Shown piece by piece: positions 61,601 through 64,000 of a stretch of 64,000 nucleotides of DNA. Below the pieces are notes generated by a model. That model worked only from the letters and a program-made list of their open reading frames with translations. It had not been told where the DNA came from and made no database searches. The stretch covers positions 93,213,991-93,277,990 of the forward strand of contig OZ035961.1 of assembly GCA_964034945.1 (NCBI GenBank), given 5' to 3'. The translations under genes were made by a program, and so were the position numbers. The DNA is from Chrysopilus asiliformis (lineage: Eukaryota > Arthropoda > Insecta > Diptera > Rhagionidae). The first letter of the stretch is position 1, and each line of letters starts with the position of its first letter.

Positions 61601-64000
61601 CTTCTATATTCATACAAAGGTTCCGTGTTAAATTTTTGGTGGATATTTTTCTTTACGATATTAGTTAAAAATTATCTAAAAAATTCTAATTATTTTATAC
61701 CAAAATGTCAACTCTTCGATGCGGCATTAATATATTTTTTATACGTTTCAGGGGTTGTAGCACAAAATCCTTTTGCATAACAACACAACAGTCCAGAATT
61801 TGATTTCGGAAGAATTCTTAAAGGAACTTTTTTATATAAAATCACTGCAATAAATTCGAATTCAGAGAATTTTCTTTAGATAACCTAAAAAAATCAGCAA
61901 ATCACTTTCGTAGCCACTTTTGCGAAAATAGCGGTTTCGGACGAAAATCGTTTCAATAGTTCAGGAAAGGACAAATGGATCGGTAGATTTAAGTGACAAA
62001 TATCCATCAAAAAAGCACCACCTTTTTTTTATAGTTCCAGTCAAAGTTTAGGGGAAGACCCTTTAACGTCGAAGCACAGCTCAGGAATTTTTTTAAATAT
62101 TTTTTTTTCGCCGGTGAAATTTTTTTTCGAAAACAACAAACCGCAACGCAATCGGTCTTATAGTTTAACACCTTGACTGCCATGGCTATCATTTTTGATA
62201 GCCAATGAAAAATGGCACAAGTTTTATGAGAGGTCCCGGTTATTATTTTCGATAGCCAGCGGCGGCTTCATGCAACGTATTTTCGGTCGACCGATAAGGG
62301 AATCCTTTTTCACAAAAACTGATTAAACAGGCCGACACTCACTCTGGGGCACACGCTATAAGAATCTTTTCTAATTAATTTGGAGTCGCTGAATCCGAAT
62401 CTGGCCGTAGTTCAGCCGGATCAGCTCTTGTTTTTAAAATATGAAGAAAAAAAGAATTGTTGATTTCCATATTATAAATATTTAAACCACTTTATGAATC
62501 ACCCTTCATATTTGAAAAACGAGAGTTGGTACAGCCAAAATTCTACCAGATTCGGATTCAGCGATCCCAAATTACCCAGAAAATACTCTTATATCGTATG
62601 CACCAGAAAGAGTGTCGACCTGCGTAATAATTTTTGGTCATCTAAAGATTTCCTTCGACTACTCATTTTATCGAAAATAAGTTACATACATTCATACATA
62701 CACACATATATTCTACAGGTCTTGGCATTTGCTTTAAATATTTGCAAAATTTGTTCGGCAGTCAACGTGTTAAAAGTTAACAAGGAAAGAGGTGCCGACA
62801 GAGAGAGGAAAGGATAATATAGTATTTTATCTTTTATTCTGCAATTATTTTTACCTAAGAATATTTCATAAGGGTTTCAATGTGGGGGGCACACAAAAAA
62901 TGTTCACGGGGAGGAGGGAGAGGTGCAAAATTTATTTGCTTGTACTGGAGAGTAATGTTTATTTTTGCCTTAAAGCCTTAGAAGTTATATTCGCTTAAAA
63001 AAATTTCTATGGATGAAAATTATCACTTCCTTGATAATTGCCAAAACTTTTTGCATTTATTATGTTATTAAATTTATAACTGCTAAATTTTCATAATCGT
63101 TTGGTTAGTATATTTAAGAAAGTAATCAGAAAACATTTTAAATATCAAGTTTTTTAAATTAGATTCAAGACGTTTAGCTTTTTCGTTCACTTAATACTGA
63201 AAATAATAATACCGAAGCCTTTTTTGGTTACTACTGACCCTGTGTAGCCACTAATAAACTCAAAGTTCAACTTTATAAAAGCAAAAGGCACATCAACGTT
63301 GGAGGTCAGTAAAATACACTGAAATAGTTTTGACACAAATGCAAACTTTTCGAATGAGCTTCAGTTTTTTTTTGTTTGACTCTACTAGTAACGATTAAGA
63401 AAATATTTCCTCACAACAAAATCCAAGCGGCAACGAGAACTGAAATAGGTAGTAGTTTATCAAAGTTAGTCATAAATTTAGCCTTTTTAGAACCCCTATT
63501 TTCTTCTCTCGTCTTACTTTTTCGGGGGTTTTTTGTATAAGATATTTAATATTGCCGTCACACTGCCGCAAATCGTATTTCCCCTAAAAGTATCACGTAT
63601 CTAAACACTACAGTAAATAAAGAAAAGAAAAAAACTACCAAATGGGGCTAAAAAATACCGTCTCCACTTTTAGTTCGTTATGAACTAAACCAAATCTTCT
63701 ACACTAGTATTGGAAACTACACAAACAATTGGCACATGAAATTACTTACCAGGATCGCGTTGAATTTGTGTGTATGCAGCGAAAGCCAGATCCTCCTCGT
63801 TGACGAAGTCCCAAAGTCCATCACAACCGATGATCAGAAAATCTTCTTCGCCATCCAAATCTAAACAGACAATGTCTGGATCGCTCGTTACATACGGTTT
63901 GCAAGTTATATCACCTAGAAATGATCACAAACATTACTAAACACCCTGTGTTATATTTGAAATAACAAACCGATAGCTCGAGTCACATTCAGAATGCCGT
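1240..64000 (-). CDS. PP2C (PPM1E/F-like) phosphatase with long PAM2-containing tail; whole gene model, 5' partial
   Basis: Minus-strand gene, join of 63971-64000 (partial), 63750-63914, 14365-14549, 13426-14218, 7952-8187, 5871-7717, 5594-5801 and 1240-1617. The exons sum to 3842 nt, that is two nt of a split codon, 1279 codons and a TAA stop. Every intron has GT...AG ends and all phases agree. The N-terminal visible part is the second half of a PP2C metal-dependent Ser/Thr phosphatase (TRAIGD, CDGLWD and GSSDNIT blocks); the wording is closest to PPM1E/PPM1F (POPX) phosphatases. The remaining ~1150 residues form a low-complexity tail with a PAM2 motif, an NPF motif, TPEP/SPEP repeats, one Ala/Val hydrophobic segment and a basic Thr/Lys-rich end. 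PPM1E/F proteins usually end soon after the catalytic domain, so this tail is exceptional. The first half of the catalytic domain lies outside the window. The family assignment is firm at PP2C level and tentative at PPM1E/F level. Confidence 0.85.
1795..2698 (-). mobile_element. rosa-like (DD41D) mariner relic with deleted N-terminus
   Basis: Inverted ends GGGTGTTTTTTT(T)AGACGTGTGG at ~1797 and the matching CCACACGTCTAAAAAACACCC at ~2675-2695 enclose a minus-strand transposase fragment. The fragment has QQDGATCHTA and LTPLDYFLWGY blocks. Forty-one residues separate the second and third catalytic Asp, the spacing of the rosa/DD41D mariner clade. The DNA-binding N-terminal half is missing, and the codon after the first catalytic Asp (ILFSD-stop-AHF) is a stop, so the copy is dead. 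It sits inside the last intron of the phosphatase gene, about 180 nt upstream of the terminal exon's acceptor. Confidence 0.75.
2030..2488 (-). pseudogene. mariner transposase fragment (DD41D type)
   Basis: The open stretch is 163 codons including VTVWCVWCALIGPYFF, NGERYRAMINDFFVPEL, LWFQQDGATCHTA and CDLTPLDYFLWGYVK, diagnostic of Tc1/mariner DDE transposases. An in-frame stop lies just upstream, next to the first catalytic Asp, and the helix-turn-helix part has been lost. No intact open frame remains. Confidence 0.75.
2699..3281. other. Intronic sequence without identifiable feature
   Basis: Moderately AT-rich, with no repeat or gene seen between the mariner relic and the GTCTGTC repeat. 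Confidence 0.5.
3282..4120. repeat. Dispersed repeat, GTCTGTC-containing family, copy 1
   Basis: Begins near GTATTCATGAAAAACTTCG, carries CTTTCTGTCTGTCAGTCTG, then repeated blocks of the form 'TTATCTCGAAAACTAACGGG'. It shares long blocks with 23111-24575, including the AAATTTCGACCTCTTAATTTTG start and a GTAGATTTTGTA..AAG end. It has no coding capacity. The layout (leader, GTCY run, AT-rich body) resembles the mini-me copies in this window, but the sequence is different. Confidence 0.5.
4593..4805. mobile_element. Tigger/pogo-like MITE, 213 bp, TA target duplication
   Basis: Near-perfect inverted ends CAGTAATCCCTCCAACTGCG and CGCAGTTGGAGGGATTACTG, flanked by TA on both sides. The unit (A/T)CTGCGCGGT recurs several times inside. 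CAGT ends with a TA duplication and CGCGG subterminal motifs fit the pogo/Tigger group. There is no ORF. A second, interrupted copy lies at 27667-28431. Confidence 0.75.
4806..5593. other. Intronic sequence without identifiable feature
   Basis: AT-rich. Short open frames at 5079-5555 lack conserved content. It leads to the donor of the exon ending at 5594. Confidence 0.5.
5594..5801 (-). CDS. Tail exon, basic Thr/Ser/Ala-rich
   Basis: A 208-nt exon with acceptor TTTCCAG and donor AAG|GTAGAA. Its first base completes the split AA|G Lys codon of the preceding exon. It encodes 69 residues of Thr, Arg, Ser, Ala and Pro (for example RPRTVPSSLATTTRTTT) with no acidic patch, continuing the disordered basic tail. 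It echoes an RPRTVPSAMASSRTTKTTT segment in the preceding exon, suggesting an internal duplication. The neighbouring introns are 69 nt upstream and 3976 nt downstream. Confidence 0.78.
5871..7717 (-). CDS. Large tail exon: PAM2 motif, NPF, TPEP repeats, Ala/Val hydrophobic segment
   Basis: A 1847-nt exon bounded by TCATTGCAG and CTAA|GTAAGG, phase 0 in and phase 2 out (615 codons). In order it holds: an acidic E/D run; SQLNPEAKEFVPSS at ~7606-7651, an exact fit to the PAM2 consensus xxLNxxAxEFxP used by PABP-interacting proteins; an amphipathic region; an NPF tripeptide (FNPFD, 7007-7015) of the type bound by EH domains; about nine proline repeats of the form (T/S)PEP-x-(S/I)-x-P at ~6590-6870, each an S/T-P phospho-acceptor; a 20-residue uncharged Ala/Val stretch (VAAVAVAATAAVAAGAAVAV, ~6255-6320); and a Lys/Ala/Thr-rich basic end. 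The hydrophobic run could be a membrane segment or just an Ala-rich helix. GC content is well above the flanking introns. Confidence 0.88.
7952..8187 (-). CDS. Tail exon with EDEWRYMRLKEG motif and poly-Gln/Pro
   Basis: A 236-nt exon bounded by TTTTTCAG and AAGC|GTAAGT, phase 1 in and phase 0 out. It opens with an acidic stretch leading to DESEDEWRYMRLKEGD. This Trp/Tyr-containing motif is set in Glu residues and stands out in an otherwise disordered tail, so it may be a short binding motif. It continues into a Glu/Leu helix and a QQQQPPHPQSPPSQ segment. The in-frame ATG of YMRLKEG (8114-8112) is the first in-frame start available to any transcript that begins in the intron upstream (see the 5'UTR exon at 12487). 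That use is inferred. Confidence 0.8.
8188..8909. other. Intronic unique sequence
   Basis: No gene. It contains a run of twelve or more C at ~8566-8578, rare in this AT-rich DNA, and a 21-nt match (8750-8770) to the coding exon at 6590-6610. Confidence 0.5.
8910..9105. mobile_element. Harbinger-like MITE, 196 bp
   Basis: Inverted ends GGGCGCATTCACGGTACTCA and TGAGTACCGTGAATGCGCCC are flanked by the 3-bp direct repeat ATT (8907-8909 and 9106-9108). Just inside each end is CTCAAC(N)GTTGAG. Non-coding. The 3-bp duplication and GGG start fit PIF/Harbinger-derived MITEs. Confidence 0.65.
9453..9980 (+). mobile_element. mini-me/DINE-1-like element, copy 1
   Basis: Runs from TTTTTATACCCGTACGGTGA to a 3' hairpin AATTGCC-AGATT-GGCAATT and the end GCTTTTGTTATGTTT. 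The leader has the ATACCCG...AGGGTAT-type core (here with AGAGTAT) and the shortest GTCY run of the six copies, about three units. A central G7-TA-C7 palindrome is present. Non-coding; ORFs here are chance. The structure matches the mini-me/DINE-1 (Helentron-derived) group. Confidence 0.7.
10240..10890. promoter_or_regulatory. Cluster of GATA-type sites
   Basis: TTATCA(C) occurs at 10244, 10264, 10721, 10733, 10808 and 10883, and AGATAA at 10307, in about 650 nt of unique intron. Five of the seven are TTATCAC/G, the form bound by GATA factors. The position ~1.6 kb downstream of the candidate internal promoter suggests an intronic enhancer. AT-rich DNA gives some such matches by chance. Confidence 0.35.
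10891..12486. other. Intronic sequence, less AT-rich from ~11300
   Basis: Several 60-104-codon open frames occur on both strands at 11216-12023, but none has splice context or recognisable content. The region flanks the candidate internal promoter and may be regulatory. There is a 16-base A run at ~11070. Confidence 0.4.
12487..12750 (-). promoter_or_regulatory. Candidate internal promoter and non-coding first exon for a phosphatase-free isoform
   Basis: On the minus strand a GC box (CCCCGCCC, 12779-12772) and CCAAT (12763-12759) precede ~200 nt of less AT-rich, ORF-poor sequence that ends in a consensus donor, ACAG|GTAAAT, at 12487/12486. This is the arrangement of a promoter plus 5'UTR exon. 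The next known acceptor in the same direction is the exon at 8187, after which the in-frame ATG at 8114 or the ATG at 7654, just before the PAM2 motif, could start translation. Short upstream ORFs occur in the exon. A DRE-like TATCGATT at ~12208-12215 lies further downstream. Transcription is inferred, not shown. Confidence 0.45.
12780..13425. other. Intronic sequence with a short dispersed-repeat fragment
   Basis: Positions ~13070-13150 resemble 51635-51790 (shared AGTGAAATTGTACTAAGTCC and CTCATTTAAAGAAAACTGA-like blocks), so this is a fragment of the element at 50872-52167. The rest shows nothing identifiable. Confidence 0.4.
13426..14218 (-). CDS. Tail exon, acidic and His/Asn/Gln-rich
   Basis: A 793-nt exon starting after GCGTTAG and ending GAAG|GTAAGT, phase 0 in and phase 1 out. 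It encodes 264 residues dominated by Asp, Glu, His, Asn and Gln, including a His/Asp stretch (DHDHRDHDQEHHEF) and acidic runs (GEDDEEVGNYPEKEVDD). No folded domain is recognised and it looks intrinsically disordered. It contains a TPEP (LTPEPAAMKNS), like the repeats of the next large exon, which supports membership of the same tail. An ATG at 14179-14177 could start a shorter product, but nothing in the sequence shows it is used. Confidence 0.8.
14365..14549 (-). CDS. PP2C last catalytic exon, GSSDNIT block
   Basis: A 185-nt exon with acceptor TTTCCAG and donor CAG|GTAAAT. It encodes DNLQEVPDQLVELAKVKG followed by SSDNITVVVVFLK, the C-terminal PP2C motif in which the Asp of SDN is a metal ligand and the VVVVF strand closes the beta-sandwich. 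The GS(S/H)DNIT-V-VVFL wording is what PPM1E and PPM1F show. The core finishes near residue 36 of the exon; the remainder (PKLISNFLWPSSKMETIYD) begins the tail. The exon is far from its upstream partner (63750) but only 146 nt from its downstream partner, and the phase-1 join across the long intron gives one unbroken domain. Confidence 0.85.
14550..16140. other. Giant intron, 3' end, unique AT-rich sequence
   Basis: Nothing identifiable beyond AT-rich sequence and the acceptor and polypyrimidine tract at 14550-14570. Confidence 0.45.
16141..16586. mobile_element. TIR element, 446 bp, TTA target duplication (Harbinger-like)
   Basis: Inverted ends CACCGCGTCTTGATT and AATCAAGACGCGGTG lie between direct TTA copies at 16138-16140 and 16587-16589. 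The homology continues inward with CATCCCAAGAAATATCTC-like and GAT-AAAAATCCC-like blocks. TTA is the usual PIF/Harbinger duplication. Non-coding. Confidence 0.65.
17117..17240. repeat. Possible Tigger-like end fragment
   Basis: CAGTACGTACTCTGTTTACG is followed by repeated '(T)GCGCAACTCCTCGAT'-like units, the style of pogo/Tigger termini. No matching opposite end was found, so it is probably a truncated copy. Confidence 0.3.
17755..17890. repeat. Dispersed repeat, copy A (partner at 58225)
   Basis: Shares ordered blocks with 58225-58372: GATTTCTCTT-ATCGCACC-GCCGAAATCA, then TTTGAC(C)AA(T)AATTTTGT and TGAAACTAC. Class unknown, non-coding. Confidence 0.45.
21120..21400. repeat. Diverged dispersed repeat, copy A (partner at 36405)
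   Basis: Shares with 36405-36690 the ordered blocks GC(T/G)CCGCAG(G/A)CAAATTTTT, AATACCG(T/C)C(G/A)AATTGAAAG and TTAGTGGT(A/C)ATTTTGGCA. Non-coding, age-diverged, class unknown. Fragments with GCGCCACAGG-like text also occur near 39550 and 58075. Confidence 0.4.
21495..21545. repeat. Three spaced TGATCACT motifs
   Basis: GTGATCACT(C) occurs three times at ~22-nt spacing around an AAGCTTAAGC palindrome. It may be a binding-site array or an eroded repeat. Function unknown. Confidence 0.35.
21546..23110. other. Giant intron, unique sequence
   Basis: No gene. A small inverted repeat (ACTGATGAT..ATCATCAGT) lies at ~22717-22742. The 108-codon open frame at 21883 has no recognisable content. Confidence 0.4.
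23178..24276. mobile_element. hAT-like non-autonomous element, 1099 bp, ATCTCAAG duplication
   Basis: Ends TAGGGATGC(C)AACGAT and ATCGTTCA...-type complement GTTGCATCCCTA are bordered by the 8-bp direct repeat ATCTCAAG (23170-23177 and 24277-24284). Both subterminal regions hold repeated ATCGAGGTATCGATG-type palindromic motifs, as expected of transposase sites. No transposase frame. The body carries a TIR element (23414-23697) and a dispersed repeat (23715-24110), so it is a nest. Confidence 0.65.
23416..23699. mobile_element. TIR element (~284 bp) nested in the hAT-like element
   Basis: The ends GAGTGTGTTCACATTGG and CCAATGTAAACACACTC continue inward for ~44 bp of inverted homology (CACTTTGAGGCG.CACGTCTTTCG and its complement). 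TTT flanks both sides. Non-coding; the open frame at 23472 is incidental. Class not decided. Confidence 0.55.
24576..27000. other. Giant intron, unique AT-rich sequence
   Basis: Nothing identifiable. Open frames at 24707-26507 are short and lack motif content. Confidence 0.4.
27166..27384 (-). CDS. Unrecognised ORF/possible terminal exon ending in HEDL
   Basis: A minus-strand frame of ~72 codons downstream of a possible acceptor (GTTTGCAG) is less AT-rich than its surroundings. It encodes balanced, protein-like sequence (KVQKSVENMWDAGRRH, NTIRDRSNHNISAIVHLPFM) and ends NHEDL-stop. HEDL resembles KDEL/HDEL-type ER-retention tails. A minus-strand AATAAA lies ~140 nt past the stop (27023-27028). 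It could be the last exon of a gene nested in the intron, a retrocopy fragment or chance. I recognise no family and see no upstream exon. Confidence 0.25.
   Translation of the reverse strand, partial: VCSSIGFVKQGPRYYKVQKSVENMWDAGRRHITALNTIRDRSNHNISAIVHLPFMLQTDDHNVGYLANHEDL
27667..28431. mobile_element. Tigger/pogo-like MITE copy 2, interrupted by a mini-me element
   Basis: Same ends as the MITE at 4593 (CAGTAATCCCTCCAACTGCG left, CACTGCGC... complement right) with TA at 27665-27666 and 28432-28433, in the opposite orientation to copy 1. The mini-me copy at 27797-28332 lies in what copy 1 shows as a run of T. Removing it leaves ~230 bp, close to the 213 bp of the intact copy. Confidence 0.7.
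27797..28332 (-). mobile_element. mini-me/DINE-1-like element, copy 2 (nested)
   Basis: Opens AAACATAACAAAAGC with the AATTGCC/GGCAATT hairpin and closes CACCATACGGGTATAAAAA. It has a GTCY run of about seven units at ~28165-28198 and a G6-TA-C6 palindrome at ~28040. Inserted in the Tigger-like MITE. Confidence 0.75.
28434..29378. other. Giant intron, unique AT-rich sequence
   Basis: Nothing identifiable. Confidence 0.4.
29382..29864. mobile_element. TIR element, 483 bp, AAT duplication (Harbinger-like)
   Basis: Inverted ends CAGGGTATTCACAGTCCTCT and AGAGGACTGTGAATACCCTG are perfect over ~24 bp and sit between AAT copies (29379-29381, 29865-29867). Interior motifs ACCGA..CGGTAA recur. The ends share the pattern GGG-ATTCAC(G/A)GT-CTC with the MITE at 8910. 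Non-coding. Confidence 0.68.
29868..32729. other. Giant intron, unique AT-rich sequence
   Basis: No element ends found. Positions 31205-31260 resemble the GGCTGTCC family body (ACTAAACTCCATACAAAAAATCG). Open frames up to ~109 codons lack motif content. Confidence 0.4.
32730..32915. repeat. GGCTGTCCATAAAATACGTC repeat, copy 1
   Basis: Starts GGCTGTCCATAAGTCCATAA, a local duplication of the GTCCATAA unit, followed by AATACGTCACC, then pyrimidine-rich CTCCACCCTC and GTGACACACAC. Similar starts occur at 50786, 61064, ~53905 and, inverted, at 58625. Non-coding, class unknown. Confidence 0.4.
32936..33441 (+). mobile_element. mini-me/DINE-1-like element, copy 3
   Basis: Same leader (TTTTTATACCCGTATGGTGA) and same 3' hairpin/end as the other copies. 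The GTCY run is short (about four units), and this copy has lost the central G/C palindrome, reading ATGGACCACGAACG there. Confidence 0.7.
33442..35832. other. Giant intron, mostly unique sequence
   Basis: A 122-codon open frame at 34198-34566 and short frames elsewhere have no recognised content. A GAATGAACG...CGTTCATTC small inverted repeat lies at ~34582-34612. Confidence 0.4.
35833..36201 (+). mobile_element. Non-autonomous Helitron, 369 bp
   Basis: Starts TC after A and ends CTAG before T, the A|T insertion habit of Helitrons. Eleven nt before the end is a GGGGC-GCA-GCCCC stem. The 5' end reads TCATGCTAATATATAAAAAT with a GTCTGTCTGTC run. A ~65-bp module starting CTGAACCGATTG is present twice (~35897 and ~36060). 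No ORF of Rep/helicase type. Confidence 0.7.
36405..36690. repeat. Diverged dispersed repeat, copy B (partner at 21120)
   Basis: See the partner for shared blocks. This copy also holds a short AC/CCCCTCC-rich stretch at ~36678-36702 from a separate low-complexity expansion. Confidence 0.4.
37325..37395. repeat. Short tandem repeat, ~25-nt unit
   Basis: GGAACACAATCCAATAAATT, GGAGCACAACCCAATAATTC and GGAACACCATCCAAATATCA follow one another, about three diverged units directly before the hairpin at 37402. Confidence 0.5.
37402..37476. repeat. Hairpin with TGACGTCA core
   Basis: Arms 37402-37433 and 37445-37476 pair at 29 of 32 positions with an 11-nt loop. The right arm includes TGACGTCA, the full cAMP-response/ATF palindrome. 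It may be a MITE remnant or a structured regulatory site. Confidence 0.5.
38348..38907 (-). mobile_element. mini-me/DINE-1-like element, copy 4
   Basis: AAACATAACAAAAGC start, hairpin, GTCY run of about eight units at ~38742-38770 (one unit mutated to ACGA), CACCATACGGGTATAAAAAT end. It lies in tandem with copy 5, 24 nt away and in the same orientation. Confidence 0.75.
38932..39512 (-). mobile_element. mini-me/DINE-1-like element, copy 5
   Basis: Same ends as copy 4. The GTCY run has expanded to about fourteen units (~39320-39378) and the G7-TA-C7 palindrome is intact at ~39194. The 24-nt spacer to copy 4 suggests independent insertion or local duplication. Confidence 0.75.
39718..39962. 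mobile_element. piggyBac-like MITE, 245 bp, TTAA
   Basis: TTAA at 39714-39717 and 39963-39966 borders inverted ends CACATTGCGTGCC and GGCACGAAATGTG. Near the right end is a CGTCATAC..GTATGACG palindrome. TTAA duplication with a CAC start fits piggyBac-derived MITEs. Non-coding. Confidence 0.65.
39967..41376. other. Giant intron, unique AT-rich sequence
   Basis: An (AAT)n microsatellite at ~40276-40290. Nothing else identified. Confidence 0.4.
41379..41623. mobile_element. TA-flanked MITE, 245 bp, CACTCAGAAAAATG ends
   Basis: Perfect 14-bp inverted ends CACTCAGAAAAATG and CATTTTTCTGAGTG between TA dinucleotides (41377-41378, 41624-41625), with weaker homology inward (AGGT.AAC / GTTAGCCT). 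The inside is GC-richer than its surroundings. Tc1/mariner-type duplication, non-coding. Confidence 0.65.
41971..42797. mobile_element. Long-TIR element, 827 bp, with a nested TIR element
   Basis: Perfect 19-bp ends AGTGATTAGTAAATTCACC and complement. Inverted homology runs on for >70 bp (CAGCCAGCTAC..GATGAACTA and complement). The right end carries a tandem duplication of its terminal ~24 bp (GGTGAATTTACTA twice). No transposase. The core is occupied by the element at 42276. Confidence 0.6.
42276..42533. mobile_element. Nested TIR element, 258 bp
   Basis: Ends TCTGTACCCCAGAGGTGAAC and complement GTTTACCTCTTGGGTACAGA extend to ~33 bp of inverted homology including ACTGTCGTAACTG. Non-coding. 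The duplication is not clear (AA on both sides). Confidence 0.55.
42798..44580. other. Giant intron, unique AT-rich sequence
   Basis: GAT microsatellite at ~44020-44035. Nothing else seen. Confidence 0.4.
44593..44695. repeat. 51-bp tandem duplication
   Basis: CTCTATATATGTGTCGTAAT occurs at 44611 and 44662, each preceded by a CCCCTCCCCTCT-like tract. Two copies with few differences. Confidence 0.65.
45062..45842 (+). mobile_element. rosa-like mariner relic, copy 2, nested
   Basis: Left end AAGGGTGTTTTTTTTTGCTT matches copy 1 (1795). On the plus strand an intact helix-turn-helix start (RLTCEQCLLIVETYFQNQ) is fused after an internal deletion to the catalytic end (LWFQQEGATCHTA, then LTPLDYFLWGYVK in another frame). 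The second catalytic Asp reads Glu and a frameshift follows, so the copy is inactive. No right inverted end was found. Confidence 0.72.
45175..45831 (+). pseudogene. Broken mariner transposase (internal deletion, frameshift)
   Basis: Frame 1 covers the N-terminal DUF4817-like HTH region (45175-45468). After a stop, a second frame (45472-) has NFCGVADLWFQQEG, and a third frame (45611-45829) has TPLDYFLWGYVKSLVYADKP through the C-terminus. The stretch between the HTH part and the catalytic block is lost. Together with copy 1 it shows the family's two halves, one in each relic. Confidence 0.7.
46042..49242. other. Giant intron, unique AT-rich sequence
   Basis: A 196-codon minus-strand open frame (46119-46709) is Phe/Lys-rich, without domains, and is judged chance. 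There is a CCGTGAA-GTG-TTCACGG palindrome at ~48468-48484. Confidence 0.4.
49251..50390 (-). mobile_element. hAT deletion derivative, 1140 bp, GTAATGAC duplication
   Basis: Ends (T)AGGGCCCGGAT and ATCCGGGCCCTG are flanked by the perfect 8-bp direct repeat GTAATGAC (49243-49250 and 50391-50398). AAAAGGCA-type motifs are repeated densely at both subterminal regions. A minus-strand frame at 49839-50087 keeps the zinc-finger start of a hAT transposase; the catalytic part is gone. Confidence 0.8.
49839..50087 (-). pseudogene. BED-type zinc-finger fragment of a hAT transposase
   Basis: 82 codons. LFCKICEKVVNHSKKYFVTQ followed by HIKIAIHKN gives the C-x2-C ... H-x4-H spacing of BED fingers found at the start of hAT transposases and in CGGBP1-like domesticated proteins. 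The frame stops shortly after the finger (SRRSDS). It could be read as a small DNA-binding protein, but nothing shows it is expressed. The start near an element end and the missing catalytic domain argue for a remnant. Confidence 0.6.
50786..50860. repeat. GGCTGTCC repeat, copy 2 fragment
   Basis: GGCTGTCTATAAAATACGTC, then CACACTTATAGGGGATAGTC and TGTAACGTATTTG. It abuts the long-TIR element starting at 50872. Confidence 0.4.
50952..51539 (-). mobile_element. mini-me/DINE-1-like element, copy 6
   Basis: AAACATAACAAAAGC start, AATTGCC/GGCAATT hairpin, G6-TA-C6 palindrome at ~51212, CACCATACGGGTATAAAAAT end. The longest GTCY run of all copies is here, about sixteen units at ~51340-51403. Confidence 0.75.
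51990..52115. repeat. ~23-nt tandem repeat ATTGAAATTAACTATTTT
   Basis: Four to five units of (A/G)TTGAAATTAACTATTTT(G/A)CA differ by single bases. The unit appears once in the element at 44962, so the array expanded in this copy. Confidence 0.6.
52480..52812 (-). repeat. Diverged mini-me-like relic
   Basis: Follows the order of the mini-me copies (CGGATTTTGAT.TATGG, CACCGTTTTTGAGA, AAATTTTCAAGTCTTTAGCT, a degenerate AGACAGATAGGCAG run) with heavy divergence. It probably represents an older subfamily. Confidence 0.45.
52813..54070. other. Giant intron, unique AT-rich sequence
   Basis: No features beyond a GGCTGTCC-like fragment (GGTCTATGAATACGTCACAT) at ~53908-53930. Confidence 0.4.
54080..54295. 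repeat. Diverged 133-bp tandem duplication
   Basis: CATAAGTTGCCAAGTTTCGT at 54117 and CATAAGTTGCTAAGTTTCGT at 54250, each followed by TGGTGCAAACC and preceded by related AGAAATT.TGG.ACTTAA text. Confidence 0.6.
54296..56500. other. Giant intron, less AT-rich block, possibly regulatory
   Basis: Positions ~54500-55700 have higher GC than most of the intron and no repeats. A 122-codon minus frame (55006-55374) and others show no domain or splice evidence. From ~55800 to 56500 the sequence is extremely A/T-rich with homopolymer runs. Confidence 0.4.
56510..56720 (-). promoter_or_regulatory. Candidate minus-strand promoter in the giant intron
   Basis: Minus-strand text CACAGTTCAGTTGTTGAG contains an initiator-like TCAGTT in unique sequence upstream of a long A/T-rich leader. 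No good TATA box, and only a partial DPE at +28. A transcript from here would join the exon at 14549 and lack the front of the phosphatase. The support is weak. Confidence 0.22.
56959..57364. mobile_element. TIR element, 406 bp
   Basis: Ends TGTTTAGATTA and TAATCTAAACA, with further inverted homology GATCCAGGCGCCAG and complement (~40 bp in all). Non-coding. No clear duplication; class open. Confidence 0.55.
57425..57621. mobile_element. Fold-back hairpin element, 84-bp arms, 1 mismatch
   Basis: Arms 57425-57508 and 57538-57621 pair at 83 of 84 positions with a 29-nt loop that holds two GAAAGCTT units. Flanked by TAGTT on both sides (57420-57424, 57622-57626), a 5-bp duplication. A transcript would fold into a long near-perfect dsRNA stem. 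Confidence 0.8.
57769..58224. other. Giant intron, unique AT-rich sequence
   Basis: GATTCTAGATCAG/GTATCTAGATCC near-repeat at ~57790-57826. Nothing else identified. Confidence 0.35.
58225..58372. repeat. Dispersed repeat, copy B (partner at 17755)
   Basis: Ordered shared blocks with 17755-17890, ~75% similar by eye. Non-coding. Confidence 0.45.
58490..58625. repeat. GGCTGTCC repeat, inverted copy
   Basis: Ends GGGTGACGTATTTTTTGGAC-AGCC, the reverse of the family start. Contains TTTTTCGCGATTCTATGAAC, similar to the body at 61140. Confidence 0.4.
58626..61063. other. Giant intron, mostly unique sequence
   Basis: Positions 58980-60200 are less AT-rich without repeats and may be regulatory. 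Open frames at 59557, 59891 and 60469 show no family features. Confidence 0.4.
61064..61180. repeat. GGCTGTCC repeat, copy 4
   Basis: GGCTGTCCATAAAATACGTT, then TGTGACGGTGTTACTAGACT and CATGCAAAAATCGCG. The same succession appears, diverged, at 31205-31260. Confidence 0.4.
61181..62164. other. Giant intron, unique AT-rich sequence
   Basis: Nothing identifiable. Confidence 0.4.
62169..62769. mobile_element. piggyBac-like element, 601 bp, TTAA, with internal long inverted repeat
   Basis: TTAA at 62165-62168 and 62770-62773, ends CACCTTGACTGCC and GGCAGTCAACGTG. Left subterminal GGCTATCA-TTTT-TGATAGCC palindrome and a further GATAGCC copy. The middle is a ~295-bp fold-back (62328-62622). No transposase. 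Confidence 0.62.
62328..62622. repeat. Internal inverted repeat, ~95-nt arms
   Basis: Ends CAGGCCGACACTC and GAGTGTCGACCTG. The arms share CGCTGAATCCGAATCTGG and its complement and are roughly 80% complementary, around a ~100-nt loop. Either a second fold-back element inside the piggyBac-like unit or part of it. Confidence 0.6.
62774..63749. other. Giant intron, 5' end, unique sequence
   Basis: No element ends seen. Runs up to the GTAAGT donor at 63749. Confidence 0.4.
63750..63914 (-). CDS. PP2C catalytic exon with CDGLWD metal-site motif
   Basis: A 165-nt exon bounded by TTTCTAG and CTG|GTAAGT. It encodes DITCKPYV, then an Asp/Glu-rich loop, then DFLIIGCDGLWDFV, the conserved PP2C block whose CDG Asp coordinates the catalytic Mn/Mg pair. 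It ends in a helix (EEDLAFAAYTQIQ) that packs on the phosphatase sandwich. The upstream intron is only 56 nt, while the downstream intron is 49.2 kb. The final codon is split G|AT, restored to Asp by the exon at 14549. The sequence shows a standard active-site block with no damaged residue. Confidence 0.85.
63971..64000 (-). CDS. PP2C exon (partial at window edge), TRAIGD block
   Basis: The last 30 nt of the window read on the minus strand as GILNVTRAIG, the block known in PP2C enzymes as (V/T)-x-RA-x-GD. Its Asp sits across the splice junction. The exon ends after ATCG and the intron starts GTTTGT, a weaker than usual donor, but the split Gly codon (G|GT) joins cleanly to the next exon. The exon continues upstream beyond 64000. 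Confidence 0.8.
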
